Shown here piece by piece: positions 12,190 through 23,300 of a stretch of 64,000 nucleotides of DNA. Under the pieces are notes generated by a model. The model saw nothing but the letters and a program-made list of their open reading frames with translations, had not been told where the DNA came from and made no database searches. Origin of the DNA: Vigna angularis. Taxonomy: Eukaryota > Streptophyta > Magnoliopsida > Fabales > Fabaceae. The stretch spans positions 15,668,501 to 15,732,500 of the forward strand of contig NC_068970.1 of NCBI RefSeq assembly GCF_016808095.1. Direction: 5' to 3'. Within the stretch, counting starts at the first letter, position 1. Every line of letters starts with the position of its first letter. Made by a program: the position numbers and the translations under genes.

Positions 12190-12241
12190 AATAAAGTTTA
12201 CAAAAACACATTTTTAATAAAGTTTACAAAAACACATTTTT
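12190..12241. repeat. Two tandem copies of a 26-bp unit
   Basis: The unit AATAAAGTTTACAAAAACAC plus ATTTTT occurs twice back to back (12190-12215 and 12216-12241) without mismatch. Confidence 0.85.
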
Positions 12242-14899
12242 TTAATATTTTTATCAAATAATTAGTGTACAACAAAAACTTAACATAAAATATTTATAAT
12301 TATTAAAACTATATTTCATTTAAATCATTCTCATGCATTAACAAACATCTGAATTTCAATTTTATGTTATAATCAACTCATAGATATTACTTAAATCCCA
12401 TCTCTAAAGACTCTCAGCATATGATAACTCATCAAAATTCAATCCCTTTGATAATCAACAAGGAAAATTATGCATTAAATTCAAGAGTCTTAAAATTACT
12501 AATGAAGAAAGTCATATCCCTACATACAAGTTCAATTACACTTGTCCAAAAATCTGTCTAGCGAACTTACACTTGTTCAACGACCAAGATCATCGATGAT
12601 TTTTTTCTTACTTAGGGTCCAAGTCCAGTAAGAGAATGATTCGCTTAGCTCGCCTAGTAAGTGAATAATTCACCTATCGAAACAAAAACTTAAATTATTT
12701 GTAATGAAAATCCCTCTCATGTCCAACGATATCGAGGTCTCAGTTGACAATAAACACAAGTGAAAAAAAAAACTGAGATAGCAGAAGAAAAACAAAGAGA
12801 CAACAGTCATCCAAGAAAAGATATATATACAAGATCTTATATTTAAAATAAGAAGATGAGACAATTATATATATATATTTTTTTTATATTTCATATTATT
12901 TTATTACGTGGAGTGTTTCTAACTCCATCTTTGTAAATTATCATCTACTATCCTTAAATATTATTTAACAAATATAAATATAATACAAAAAAGAATTTTA
13001 TAAATTCAAAATTTATATTATATTTGTATATATATATATATATATATTACTATACTAATATAAATTATATTATTTAATATATACACATATATTACTATTA
13101 TATATACACGAATAATTATTCCACAAACAAAGTTTAATATCTTTATCATTTATCACAATCTTCATTATCATCATCAATTTAAAATCAACAGCACTAGGGT
13201 AATTTTTTTTATTAGCTTTCCTTACTCGAGATAGTTTTCCTCAATGCAAAAATTTTTCAAATCAACAAGTTGAGTCACTCTAATCAAATACCTAAAATAA
13301 AAGTATTCAAACAAAAGATCATTTCATGAAGTATATTGAACGGAGTGATATGTACAGATTTAATTTTGTCATAGAATAATCAAACTCCAAAAAATCTTGA
13401 ATGGTAACTTTTATATTGTTTGAAGTGATATCTGTACAGGGTTGTTAAAATCGAAACCTTGTAATTAATGCTTTCAATCTCGTTTGAGGAAAAAAACATG
13501 AATGTCGTGGCTTTGAGATGTACAGAGGAAAATTACAGTACAAGAAACACAAGTAACCGATAATGAGGGATCCATGAATGTTTGCTTTGTTGGCGAAACA
13601 CAAACCAAACACACCCTTATATTTTTAATCTCCAATTAACTGACATTTTTTTTTTCTGTCTGGACAAGGTCAATAAATTCTAAAATCATTATATAAAATT
13701 TCTAAGTCTTCTCTTTCTTTGTACAAACATTTACTATATGATCATGCAAACATTTAGTGGGAAAGTTGGGAGAGAATATGAAAAAAATTATAAGTTAAAT
13801 TCTTTCCTTAACATTTGAAAATTATAAGATTGATTTGATGAGTTTGGAAGAAAGGACAAGAGAAATACTTAGTTTAACTTTCTCACTAATAAAATACTAA
13901 TTACTTTACATATTTTTCTATATTTTTATATTTTTAGACAATTTATTTTATGTTTTTTTATATACTTTATCCTGTTATTTTTATAAGGTCTATTATTTAT
14001 ATTTTTATAAATATATTGATTTTCTAAATCTATGAATTAATTTTCACCTTAATTCTATTTAAAACTTAATTAAAAATTTAAAAGTATTTTCTATTTTTTC
14101 CTTTGACATAATTTTTCTTTAATAAATATATAAACAAACATAACTGATGCATAGGTACAAATTTAAATTAGTTTATTGATAAAAAAAAACAAGGACGAAC
14201 TATTGCTTGTACTTTTACTGAAAATATTCTGTAAAAAGAAAATATATTTATTTCATTTGCATGGGCACGTATATTTTTATTTGATAGAATAGTGATAGTT
14301 CCATCTCAATCACAGTACAGTGTTGCAATTAAAATAGAAAGGCTGGATGGCCACACAAAGCAGGGTGAAATTACATCAGAATTGAGGTATCAGAGAATTC
14401 ACGGTATGAACACAACACACATTAAAATGTCTGTATCCACTTTTTCAAAGACAGTTACATCTCTAAGTATCAATACATCGCTCACCAATCATTTATGGAC
14501 ACAAGACATATTTTTGGCACTCTTATCGCTGTCGGGGTCCATTTTTATTTATATGGACCTTCTTTCTACTTTTATATCAATGATTCTACAAGCAATTACG
14601 CCTGTAATAAATGTTGAAAATATAAGTGTCAGTTAAGTTTCACATTAAATAATTTTAAATAATAAAAATATAAATATAAAATTTTAGATAAAAAGTGGTG
14701 TCTATATGTTATATTGTTAAAATTTAAATTTTATTGATATTGATGTTTCAAATGAACTTTTTTTCTCGATAAATCTAAAAATAAATCAAACATTATGAAC
14801 AAATCTATATCAAGATTGCTAAAATTGGATCACCATAAACATAAAAAATAATTAAACTAACATTTTAAACAATGTAATCTATTATATTTTTATTATGTT
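12242..14899. other. Intergenic AT-rich sequence
   Basis: No supported gene. A 114-codon frame at 14292-14636 has no recognisable domain. A TA array lies at about 13027-13047. Confidence 0.5.
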
Positions 14900-15650
14900 A
14901 TATTTTACATGGATTTTTTGTTTTCTATTTTTTGTTCTTTTTTTTTTTCGCAATCAAACCACCCTCTTTCATCTTTTTCAATATTTTTATTTATATTTTT
15001 TATTTTGTATTAATTTTATCATGACAGGAGTTGAAATCCTCCTGTCATAATTCAAAATTTCATCTTGTATTTGTATCAATAGTCTAGTAAAAAATCTCAA
15101 TTAAATATTTGTATTTGTTATTTTGTATTAATTTATTTTATTTTTTTAAACTAGAATAATTTCATCTTTTTCAAATTAAGAAAATTGTTGTAATACTTTT
15201 TTATTAAAATTAATATTTTTACTAAATATTTTTAACAAAATTAAATTTATTTGAATTTATATTTTATATTGAAATTTTTTTAATATTATTTAAAATAATT
15301 AAATATTAAAGGGTTGGTTTAAAAGTACAAATTTTATAAATTCAAATATAGAATTTTAAAACAGTTTTATAGTATTTTAAAATAAATATATTTACAATTT
15401 TAAACAAAATTTAATATAAAATTTAAATTTAAATAAATCTAGTCATCTTAAAAATATTACTAAAAATATCAATTTCAATTGAAAATATAACTATATCAAT
15501 TATAAAATTTTTGGTCTCAATTTATAAAGACGTGAGACCCAATAACAAATATAAAAACTAAATTAAAAAAGAAAATAAAAATTTAAAAAAAAAATCACAA
15601 AACTAACATGTAATACAGGAGTTAACATTTTTAGTATGGTACTTACAAAA
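14900..15650. repeat. Candidate long foldback sequence with two internal hairpins
   Basis: The halves 14900-15290 and 15310-15650 are imperfectly complementary, though low complexity inflates the similarity. Each half contains a compact perfect hairpin: ATGACAGGAG...CTCCTGTCAT at 15021-15048 (8-base loop) and GGTCTCA...TGAGACC at 15513-15539. No target duplication was found. Confidence 0.3.
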
Positions 15651-16041
15651 TAACCAAATTATATCATATTTTTTAAAATAAAAAAATCTAATTAAAACTA
15701 TTTAAAATCTAAGAACATAATTATATTTTTAAAATAGCACGAGGATCCACTGAAGATTTAAATCTTCTCTTTAAACCTTCTTTTTAACGTTGCATTCACT
15801 TAATTAACCATAATAAGTTTTATAAACATCTCTACAATCTCAACTACACTTATAAATGTATAACCCTAAGGTCGTCCTCGAAACTGATGTAAAAAAAATG
15901 AGATTTGAGTGAGAAATTGTATAAAGAAGATTAAAGTGGTAAGAAAAAGGGTTTCCCATTTTTAACACTTCAAATAGTGTTTTGTTTCTTTAAAAAGAAA
16001 AAAAATTTTATAATTTAAAGGTGTTTTACTTATGTCATCTT

Positions 16042-16386
16042 TATTAGTGTAAGGGCAGAAACGGAAAAACATAAGTGGTAAGGGTAAAACCGAGAAAGCA
16101 CAAGTCAGAGATAGGATTAAGTGATAATCCCACGTGCAAGAAAGAGAAAGCTGAATCAGAGGCTTCGAGAGAGAGAGAGCGAGAATGAGAGCTCGAGAAT
16201 GGAGAAAACTAGGGTTCGTAACCCTTGCTGGAAAAGCAGAGATGAAGGTGATCAGAGTAGAGAGAAAAATGAAAGAAGCACACATACAAGGTACTGAGTA
16301 ACATCTTAACTGTATTTCTGTTTCAAAATGCCTTTTATAGCTTGTTCTGATACATTGAATCTGAACTGTTTTTGTTTATTCTAACA
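16042..16386 (-). repeat. 3' LTR of the copia element (345 bp)
   Basis: Boundaries are set by comparison with the other LTR and by the ATCTT target duplication immediately left of it. It carries the same GA run, four bases shorter than in the 5' LTR. Confidence 0.95.
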
Positions 16387-16398
16387 CTCCTCCTAAAC
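16387..16398 (-). other. Polypurine tract of the copia element
   Basis: The minus strand reads GTTTAGGAGGAG directly before the 3' LTR, the expected place and composition for the plus-strand primer of reverse transcription. Confidence 0.85.
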
Positions 16399-16560
16399 AA
16401 AAACGTTTAATCGAACAAAAACTAGATTTTATTGAAGAAAACCGCTTGTTTCACCGATTCAATCGGTGAAAATTCTTCTCCTGTGATTCTGAGCACTTTC
16501 CACCGATTAAACTCGGAGAAAGCTCTTCCTAGGTAGATTTCCTCCTCTCCGGCGGAAACC

Positions 16561-19500
16561 CTAGGTTTTCGTCCTCCTCCTGGTGCGATCTTCACTGATC
16601 TCAGCTCGCACCATCCCAATCTGCTTTCTGAGTGACTGAAAACGCTCACTTTTGAGTGCTTTGGTGAGTATATCTGCTAGTTGGTCTTCGGATCTGCAAT
16701 GTACTACATCCAGTCTACCACTACTGACTTGTTCTCTGATGTAGTGAAATCGGGTCTCGATATGCTTGCTCCTGCCGTGAGATGCAAGGTGTTTAGCAAG
16801 GTCTATGGCTGACTTGTTGTCAACAAGCAGCCTCACTCTTCCAGTTAGCTCGATTTTCAACCCTTCCAATAGGAATCCCAGCCAAGTTGCTTGACAAGTA
16901 GCTTCACAGGCAACTATGTATTCTGCCTCACATGATGACAAGGCAACCACTGGTTCCTTTCTTGAACTCCATGAAATTGGTGTTCCTCCCATGAAGAAGA
17001 TGTAACCAGCAGTACTCTTCCTATCTTCCTTATCACCACACCAGTCTGCATCTGAGTAAGAAGTGATTTGCACTTCTTCCACAGTCTCTCCTCTTCCCAA
17101 CAGTATTCCATAAGAGTGAGTGCCCTGCAAATATCTTAGAATGCGTTTGACAGCATTCAAGTGTGACAATCTGGGGCATTCCATATATCTGCTCACCACT
17201 CCAACACTGTAACTCAAGTCAGGTCTTGTGTTACAGAGGTATCTCAAACTCCCAACTATACTTCTGTAAGCTGTTGGATCTACAGCTTCTTCATCTGGTT
17301 CCTTCTCTAGTTTCAACCCCACTTCAGCTGGGGTGTTGGCAGCATTGCAGTCAACCATTTCAAACCTTTTTAGTAAGTCTAGAACATATCTGGACTGATG
17401 CATCACAATTCCACTTTCAGTCTCAGTAAATTCTATCCCAAGGAAATAGCTGAGCTTTCCCAAGTCACTCATCTCAAACTCACTCAGCATTTGAAGTTTG
17501 AAATCTGAAATCAACTCCTCACAGCTCCCAGTAACTAATAGGTCATCAACATATAGGCATACAATTAACTTCTCCTGTCTGCCACTGTGTTGGCAGCTCT
17601 TCACATACAACCCGTGTTCTGATACACACTTCTCAAAGCCAATACTGCTCATGAACCCATCAATTCTCTGGTTCCAAGCTCTTGGAGCCTGTTTAAGCCC
17701 ATAGAGAGCCTTTCTCAGCTTGTACACCTTGTCATGCTGCCCTTTAACCTCAAATCCCAGTGGTTGTACAACATACACTTCCTCTTCCAGCCTTCCATTT
17801 AGAAAGGCTGACTTCACATCCAACTGGTGTAGGGACCAGTGAAATTTAGTAGCTAGAGACACCACCAACCTGATTGTCTCTACCCTGGCCACAGGAGCAA
17901 AAACTTCACCATAATCAACTCCAGCCTTTTGTAGAAAACCCTTAGCAACCAGCCTTGCCTTGTGCCTTACAACAACACCTTGTGGGTTTATTTTTGACTT
18001 ATAAACCCACTTTAATGCTATGGGCCTCTTATTAGAGGGCAGATCAACCAACTCCCAGGTCTGATTTCTCTCTATAGAGTCAATCTCTTCCTGCATTGCC
18101 TTATACCACCTTTCATCCTTCACTGCATCATCAAATTCAACTGGTTCTGCTTCTGCTATTAAAGCAAAGTGAACAAAGTTACCTTCTGATGTGAGTGTTG
18201 CCTCATAGGATAAGTCATAGTCTCTTAGATGTGCTGGCAGTTGTGAAACTCTTGATGACCTTCTCCTGCTGTCATCTCTTCTCTCCCCTGTCTCCCCTGT
18301 TTCCACTGTTTCCTCTCTAGCAGTGACATCTTCCAGATTAATGGTTGATGCTTCCTGCTCACTTGTCTCCCACTGCCATACTCCAGCTTCATCCACTACA
18401 ACATCTCTACTGATGCAAACTGCTCCTCCTATAGGATTATACAGTTTGTAACCTCCAGTGGCATTGTACCCAACCAAAATCAGTGGCACTCCCTTGTCAT
18501 CCAGCTTCTTTCTCAACTGGTCAGGTATATGCTTGTAGCATATAGATCCAAAAATTTTTAGATGCTTAACATCTGGTTTCACCCCTGTCCAAGCTTCCTC
18601 GGGTGTCAAACCATTTAGTCTCTTTGTTGGAGACAGATTAAGGACATATGTGGCTGTCAACACAGCCTCTCCCCACAGAAAATTAGGCAACTTTTTACTC
18701 TTCAGCATGCACCTAACCATATTTAATATGGTTCTGTTTTTCCTCTCTGCTGCACCATTGTGCTGTGGTGTATAAGGAGGGGTAACTTCATGCACTATCC
18801 CTTCCTTTTCACACAGCTCTTTAAACTCAGTGGAGGTATACTCTCCTCCTCCATTTGTCCTCAACACCTTAATCTTCTTCTCACACTGCCTCTCAACAAG
18901 AGATTTAAATTTCTCAAATGTCTGCAGCACCTCTCCCTTTCTCCTAATCAAATAGACCCAACATTTCCTGGTCCAGTCATCAATAAAAAGTAGAAAATAC
19001 CTGCTGCCTCCTGGTGTTTCTACTTGGATAGGGCCACACACATCTGAATACACCACTCCTAATTTTTCTGTTAACTTCTGGGGTAAGATTTTCTGAAAAC
19101 TGCCCCTGGTCTGCTTGCATTGGACACACTCCTTGCACACTGTTTCAGGAATTTCCACTGTAGGCAAGCCACTCACCATATTTTTCTGGCTTAACAGTGA
19201 TAAATCTCTGAAATTTAGGTGTCCAAATCTGAGATGCCATAGCCATTCTTCTCTGTTTTCTGTGGCAGTAAAACAGTGATGTTTTACTGCACTCATTACC
19301 ACCCGAAAAGTCCTGTTTTGTGACAGCTGAGCCTGCACAACCATCTTCTTATGCTGATTGAAAATGCTGAGACAATTATTCTCCATTTTCATCACATATC
19401 CCTTCTGTAACAGCTGTCCCAAGCTTAGCAGATTTGTTTTCAGCCCTGGTACATACAGTACCTCTTCAATTATCACTTCTTTCCCTTCTGCATCTCTCAG

Positions 19501-20187
19501 AACAACTCTCCTAGATCCTTCTGCAGTCAAACTTCTGTCATCTGCAAACCGGATCTTCCCTTGTGAAGCTCCTTGCATTTTCACAAACCAATCCTTCCTC
19601 CCTGTCATATGGGTAGAGCAGCCAGAATCCAAGTACCATGTTGTGCTCTCTGGCTGCTCCTCTCCTGTGTTGGCCATCAACATCACAGCCTCTGAATCTG
19701 ACTCCTCCTCCTGGGCCAGATTAGCCCTCTTCTTGGGTTTGTTTTTAGCACCTGCCCCTTTCCAGCACTCTTTTGCATAATGCCCAAGTTTTTGGCAATT
19801 ATAGCATTTCACTTTCTTCTTGTCAAACTTCCAATCTCCACCAGATTTCTGGTTTTTCACTGGTGCAGATTCACTGGAATCTTCACCTTGCTGTTCTTGT
19901 GAATCTTTACCTTTCTTGCTGCCCTTATTCCACTTCTTGAACCCCTTTTTCCCTTTAAATTGAGATCTGGCCTGTAGGACCTGTTCTTGGCACTGCTTGC
20001 GCTCATTGATGCGATACTCATGAGCTTCTAATGAGTGCAGCAGCTCCTCAATCTCCATAGACTCCAGATTACGTGCTTCTTCAATAGCCACTACCACATG
20101 ATCAAATCTGGGGGTTAGAGTTCTTAGGATCTTGTCAACAATGTACTCATCCGAAATTGTATCCTTGCATGCTCTCATTTTATTCAC
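16561..20187 (-). CDS. Copia gag C-terminus and pol polyprotein (protease, integrase, RT, RNase H)
   Basis: This open frame of 1208 residues is the continuation of gag after a nonsense codon; its first Met is simply the next ATG. Domains in order: gag CCHC knuckle (C128, C131, H136, C141), aspartic protease DSG (D187), integrase zinc site (H318, H323, C351, C354), integrase catalytic core with D382 and E481, reverse transcriptase with YVDD at 879-882, and RNase H with D1046, E1087 and D1123. The second integrase acidic residue is Asn at 445 (LRTNGGGEY where the family has LRTD). It sits 35 residues before E481, exactly the D35E spacing, so the catalytic Asp is lost. The product would replicate the element through an RNA intermediate. 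No other frame damage was seen. Confidence 0.95.
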   Translation of the reverse strand: MNKMRACKDTISDEYIVDKILRTLTPRFDHVVVAIEEARNLESMEIEELLHSLEAHEYRINERKQCQEQVLQARSQFKGKKGFKKWNKGSKKGKDSQEQQGEDSSESAPVKNQKSGGDWKFDKKKVKCYNCQKLGHYAKECWKGAGAKNKPKKRANLAQEEESDSEAVMLMANTGEEQPESTTWYLDSGCSTHMTGRKDWFVKMQGASQGKIRFADDRSLTAEGSRRVVLRDAEGKEVIIEEVLYVPGLKTNLLSLGQLLQKGYVMKMENNCLSIFNQHKKMVVQAQLSQNRTFRVVMSAVKHHCFTATENREEWLWHLRFGHLNFRDLSLLSQKNMVSGLPTVEIPETVCKECVQCKQTRGSFQKILPQKLTEKLGVVYSDVCGPIQVETPGGSRYFLLFIDDWTRKCWVYLIRRKGEVLQTFEKFKSLVERQCEKKIKVLRTNGGGEYTSTEFKELCEKEGIVHEVTPPYTPQHNGAAERKNRTILNMVRCMLKSKKLPNFLWGEAVLTATYVLNLSPTKRLNGLTPEEAWTGVKPDVKHLKIFGSICYKHIPDQLRKKLDDKGVPLILVGYNATGGYKLYNPIGGAVCISRDVVVDEAGVWQWETSEQEASTINLEDVTAREETVETGETGERRDDSRRRSSRVSQLPAHLRDYDLSYEATLTSEGNFVHFALIAEAEPVEFDDAVKDERWYKAMQEEIDSIERNQTWELVDLPSNKRPIALKWVYKSKINPQGVVVRHKARLVAKGFLQKAGVDYGEVFAPVARVETIRLVVSLATKFHWSLHQLDVKSAFLNGRLEEEVYVVQPLGFEVKGQHDKVYKLRKALYGLKQAPRAWNQRIDGFMSSIGFEKCVSEHGLYVKSCQHSGRQEKLIVCLYVDDLLVTGSCEELISDFKLQMLSEFEMSDLGKLSYFLGIEFTETESGIVMHQSRYVLDLLKRFEMVDCNAANTPAEVGLKLEKEPDEEAVDPTAYRSIVGSLRYLCNTRPDLSYSVGVVSRYMECPRLSHLNAVKRILRYLQGTHSYGILLGRGETVEEVQITSYSDADWCGDKEDRKSTAGYIFFMGGTPISWSSRKEPVVALSSCEAEYIVACEATCQATWLGFLLEGLKIELTGRVRLLVDNKSAIDLAKHLASHGRSKHIETRFHYIREQVSSGRLDVVHCRSEDQLADILTKALKSERFQSLRKQIGMVRAEISEDRTRRRTKT

Positions 20188-20208
20188 CAGTTCTTGGACT
20201 TTGTCAAA

Positions 20209-20610
20209 TTATTCTGCCACAGTTTCACCCTCATCCATGATCAGAATCTCAAACTGCCTCCTTAGGGCCTGTAATTTCACTTTCTTGTTTTTATCTCCAT
20301 CACCATACATCTTCACAAGAATATCCCACACTTCCTTAGCAGTAGAAGCCTTAGAAATCTTGTTAAAGATTTTTGGGCTGACACATTGGTACAGCAAGAA
20401 TCTGGCCTTGTTGTCCAATTTCACCTGCAGTTTATAACTCTTTTTCTCCTCTTCAGTAGCTCTTTCACTCAAATCTGGTAACCCATCTTCTATAACTTCT
20501 GACACATCTTGAAAACCAAAGATGGCTTGCATCTTGATGCACCAGTCATCAAATAGTTTCCCATCAAATACAGGCAGTTGCCCCTGTATTCCTCCAATAC
20601 CTGCCATCAC
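20209..20610 (-). pseudogene. N-terminal part of copia gag, ended by an in-frame TAA
   Basis: The 133-residue frame starts MMAGIGGIQGQLPVFDG and ends GETVAE. It has the typical UBN2-type retrotransposon gag start, with an LPVFDG...DDWCIKMQAIFG segment and a KEVWDILVKMYGD block. The TAA at 20206-20208 interrupts a frame that then continues without shift into [11 protein letters not shown] and the pol frame. A single base change therefore separates gag-N from the rest of the polyprotein. Confidence 0.92.
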
Positions 20611-20713
20611 TTTCTTGTTATCTTCTTGATTTTACCCACACACAAAGGAACCTCCTTTCTCCACTTCCAGTCACACACACCCACTGTACACACCAGAACC
20701 CACAAGAACCTAT

Positions 20714-20726
20714 GCTCTTGATACCA
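20714..20726 (-). other. Primer binding site of the copia element
   Basis: The minus strand reads TGGTATCAAGAGC directly after the 5' LTR. It matches the usual copia site complementary to the 3' end of initiator tRNA-Met (TGGTATCAGAGC) with one extra A. Confidence 0.85.
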
Positions 20727-21076
20727 TATTAGTGTAAGGGCAGAAACGGAAAAACATAAGTGGTAAGGGTAAAACCGAGAAAGCACAAGTCAGAGATAGG
20801 ATTAAGTGATAATCCCACGTGCAAGAAAGAGAAAGCTGAATCAGAGGCTTCGAGAGAGAGAGAGAGAGCGAGAATGAGAGCTCGAGAATGGAGAAAACTA
20901 GGGTTCGTAACCCTTGCTGGAAAAGCAGAGATGAAGGTGATCAGAGTAGAGAGAAAAATGAAAGCAAGCACACATACAAGGTACTGAGTAACATCTTAAC
21001 TGTATTTCTGTTTCAAAATGTCTTTTATAGCTTGTTCTGATACATTGAATCTGAACTGTTTTTGTTTATTCTAACA
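20727..21076 (-). repeat. 5' LTR of the copia element (350 bp)
   Basis: The LTR begins TGTTAG at 21076 and ends CTAATA at 20727. A TATAAAAG box lies on the minus strand at about 21029-21022, a candidate core promoter unusually close (about 47 bp) to the LTR start. Microsatellite GA length and two other positions separate it from the 3' LTR. Confidence 0.93.
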
Positions 21077-21081
21077 ATCTT

Positions 21082-22860
21082 AATAAACAAATATTAATAT
21101 AAAGTTTTCTTTGATTTTTACTTCACATTTATACAATAAACAACGTATATTAATAATAATAATAATAAATAATAATAAATAATAATAATAATTATTATAA
21201 TATATAACTATTTAGTTTCATGAGAAATATGAGACATTAAGTGGTGATTTCAAATAAGGATGAAAAAAGTATTTAGAATGATTTAGGATTCACCTTGTTA
21301 ATTACAAGTTTGCTTATTAAGTTGAATGTTAAAAAGATTTATTATGTTTATTGGGATATTAATATATTAATTTGAAAATTTAGGTTCTATTAGTCAATAT
21401 GGAATTGGATTTTTATAAAATACTAGTTTTCTATAGAACATGAATAATTTTCTGAAAAGAGTTTAATATTTTTTAAGAAACACAACTTTGTAATTAAATT
21501 TAGTTAAACGAATAAATTAAACTTAAGTAATTAGTTTCTTAGTTATAAATTTAATAACTTCAAGACAATTAATATATTGATAATTGAATTGACAATGCTT
21601 TCTGTATTCTTGTAATTGGTGAAGTTTGTTTCACTGAAAAAAGACATAATATTTTGTTTCTAATATAATTCAAAGTAAGCTATTTATTGTGCTTCTTTCC
21701 ATTCACGCTAGATCCAAATTAGATATTCTGTGATCTGGAGTTTCCCTGCATCAAGAAGGAAATTGAAATAAACGTGTAGAAAATTTTCGGATGCACGAGA
21801 TGATTGAGGTTATAGTACAGGTAGGTGTCAGTAGTTTTTTTTAAGGTTGCATTGCATCCACTTCATTTACAAGAATAAATTTGAATTACTGAGTGAAGAA
21901 GGGAGAACAGAAAACAATTCAAATAAACTAAAATAAATCTATCAAAAAATAACTGTTTACATATTATGGGTAATCCGAGTGACCAAACAATGAAACATAA
22001 TGTATCTGATACTAAATTAGATTTTGAATTTAATCTTAACTCAATCCTCCAAAATCAAAAGTTTATATTTAATTTATATATTATAATTTGACCTTATTTC
22101 TAGTCGACGTTCCAATCCTTACCAACAAAATATGTTTTAAATTAACTAATTTCTCAACTAAAATAAATGATAAAAACAAATAAGTGATATCTAAATTATG
22201 AGGTAATTATTAAATCACCTATATAAATATTGTCAGAAGAAAGTTTTGAGAGAGAATTCCCAAACAAATAAGACCAATTAAACATGATTTTAATCCTAAT
22301 ACAAATGATTGATTAATTAAGGAAGAATTTGCAAATTTGTGAAACCAAATGCATTTTTCATTTATAAGAAAAACTATTTTGATTCCCTATTAAAAAAATC
22401 TCTAAATCTTTGTTGGAAGTTTCAATTTTTACAAAAAGTTGTGTTTTGAAAACTTAAAACTTGGTGGATTTCTAATGTTATTTTATATATATAATATTTA
22501 AATTATATGTAATTGATTTATGTGTTATGTAACTTCTATATATCTGTATAATTACACACATAAACTTATAGATACTACCACATGTGAATAAATGACTTTT
22601 TCATACATTGAATTTTTTCCCCTTCATACAAGCTACTTTTCCAAACACAATAAAATATAAACGCCCAAAATAACATGAATTTTAAAGGTAATTTTTAATG
22701 TACATGTCAGTATTTTTGCATGTAATGTTAGTAAGTGTTTTAATTGAATTGAAAGTGACTTAATAGTATGATTGTCCAATTTGATTTATCCAAGGTTTAT
22801 TTTAATTAAACTATGATATTTTGAACTAAGAAAGAGATAAAATTGTTTAAATAAGCAAAT
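21082..22860. other. Intergenic AT-rich sequence
   Basis: An (AAT)n-like microsatellite lies at about 21150-21200. Otherwise no frame, domain or element boundary can be supported. Confidence 0.55.
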
Positions 22861-22899
22861 TTGAAAACTTGTTGTAGTTAGTCAAGGTATGAGTATTTA

Positions 22900-23300
22900 T
22901 ATTGCGTTGGATGGTGCCTTAAGACCTTCATGTGCTAAGTAGAAAAATTGAAGTCAAAGAACTCCAGTGGTTCATGGCTTTAGACACCAATTAGGGACCG
23001 ATGAGCGTCGTTGTGATTAAAAAACACAAAAAGCTCTAAGGGTCTATGGCGTTGGACCTCTATAAACACTATTGGGTGTTCCATGAGAGACGATAGGTGT
23101 CAAAAGCATTACATTGAGCACCTACTGGAATTAAATTGTTGGGACCTCCATGGGATCAGAGCGTTGAGTGCTAGGTAGCTGAAACTTGGTGTAAGGTGGA
23201 GACGTTAGCTCTGGCTTGTTTTCTTTTGGGTACAAACTATAACTTAAGTTCTAAAGGACCTCTATGTTACCTTCACTAGGTAAAAATGGATTAGTGTTGG
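22900..23300. repeat. Relic of an LTR-type repeat with GCGTTGAGTGCTAG-like phrases
   Basis: This patch is richer in GC than its neighbours. It repeats variants of GCGTTG(A/G)..., GACCTC and GTGTTCCATGAG-type text, as seen inside the long LTRs of legume Ty3/gypsy elements. No ends, target duplication or coding part could be found. Identification is by general likeness only. Confidence 0.3.

Larger units (their letters stand above)
16042..21076 (-). mobile_element. Complete Ty1/copia LTR retrotransposon, recently inserted
   Basis: The 5035-bp element on the minus strand is flanked by the 5-bp target duplication ATCTT (16037-16041 and 21077-21081). Its LTRs start TGTTAG and end CTAATA. In order on the minus strand come the 5' LTR (21076-20727), a primer binding site, gag, protease, integrase, reverse transcriptase and RNase H, a polypurine tract, and the 3' LTR (16386-16042). 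Integrase before reverse transcriptase defines Ty1/copia. The LTRs differ only by one substitution, a 4-bp length change in a GA run and a 1-bp indel, so insertion was recent. The reading frame carries one nonsense codon in gag and a changed catalytic residue in integrase, so this copy is probably not autonomous. Confidence 0.97.

Noticed and set aside
14292..14636. 114-codon frame
   Set aside because: No domain, no splice context, composition as surrounding intergenic DNA.
17163..20437. Plus-strand frames across the copia element
   Set aside because: Antisense shadows of gag-pol.
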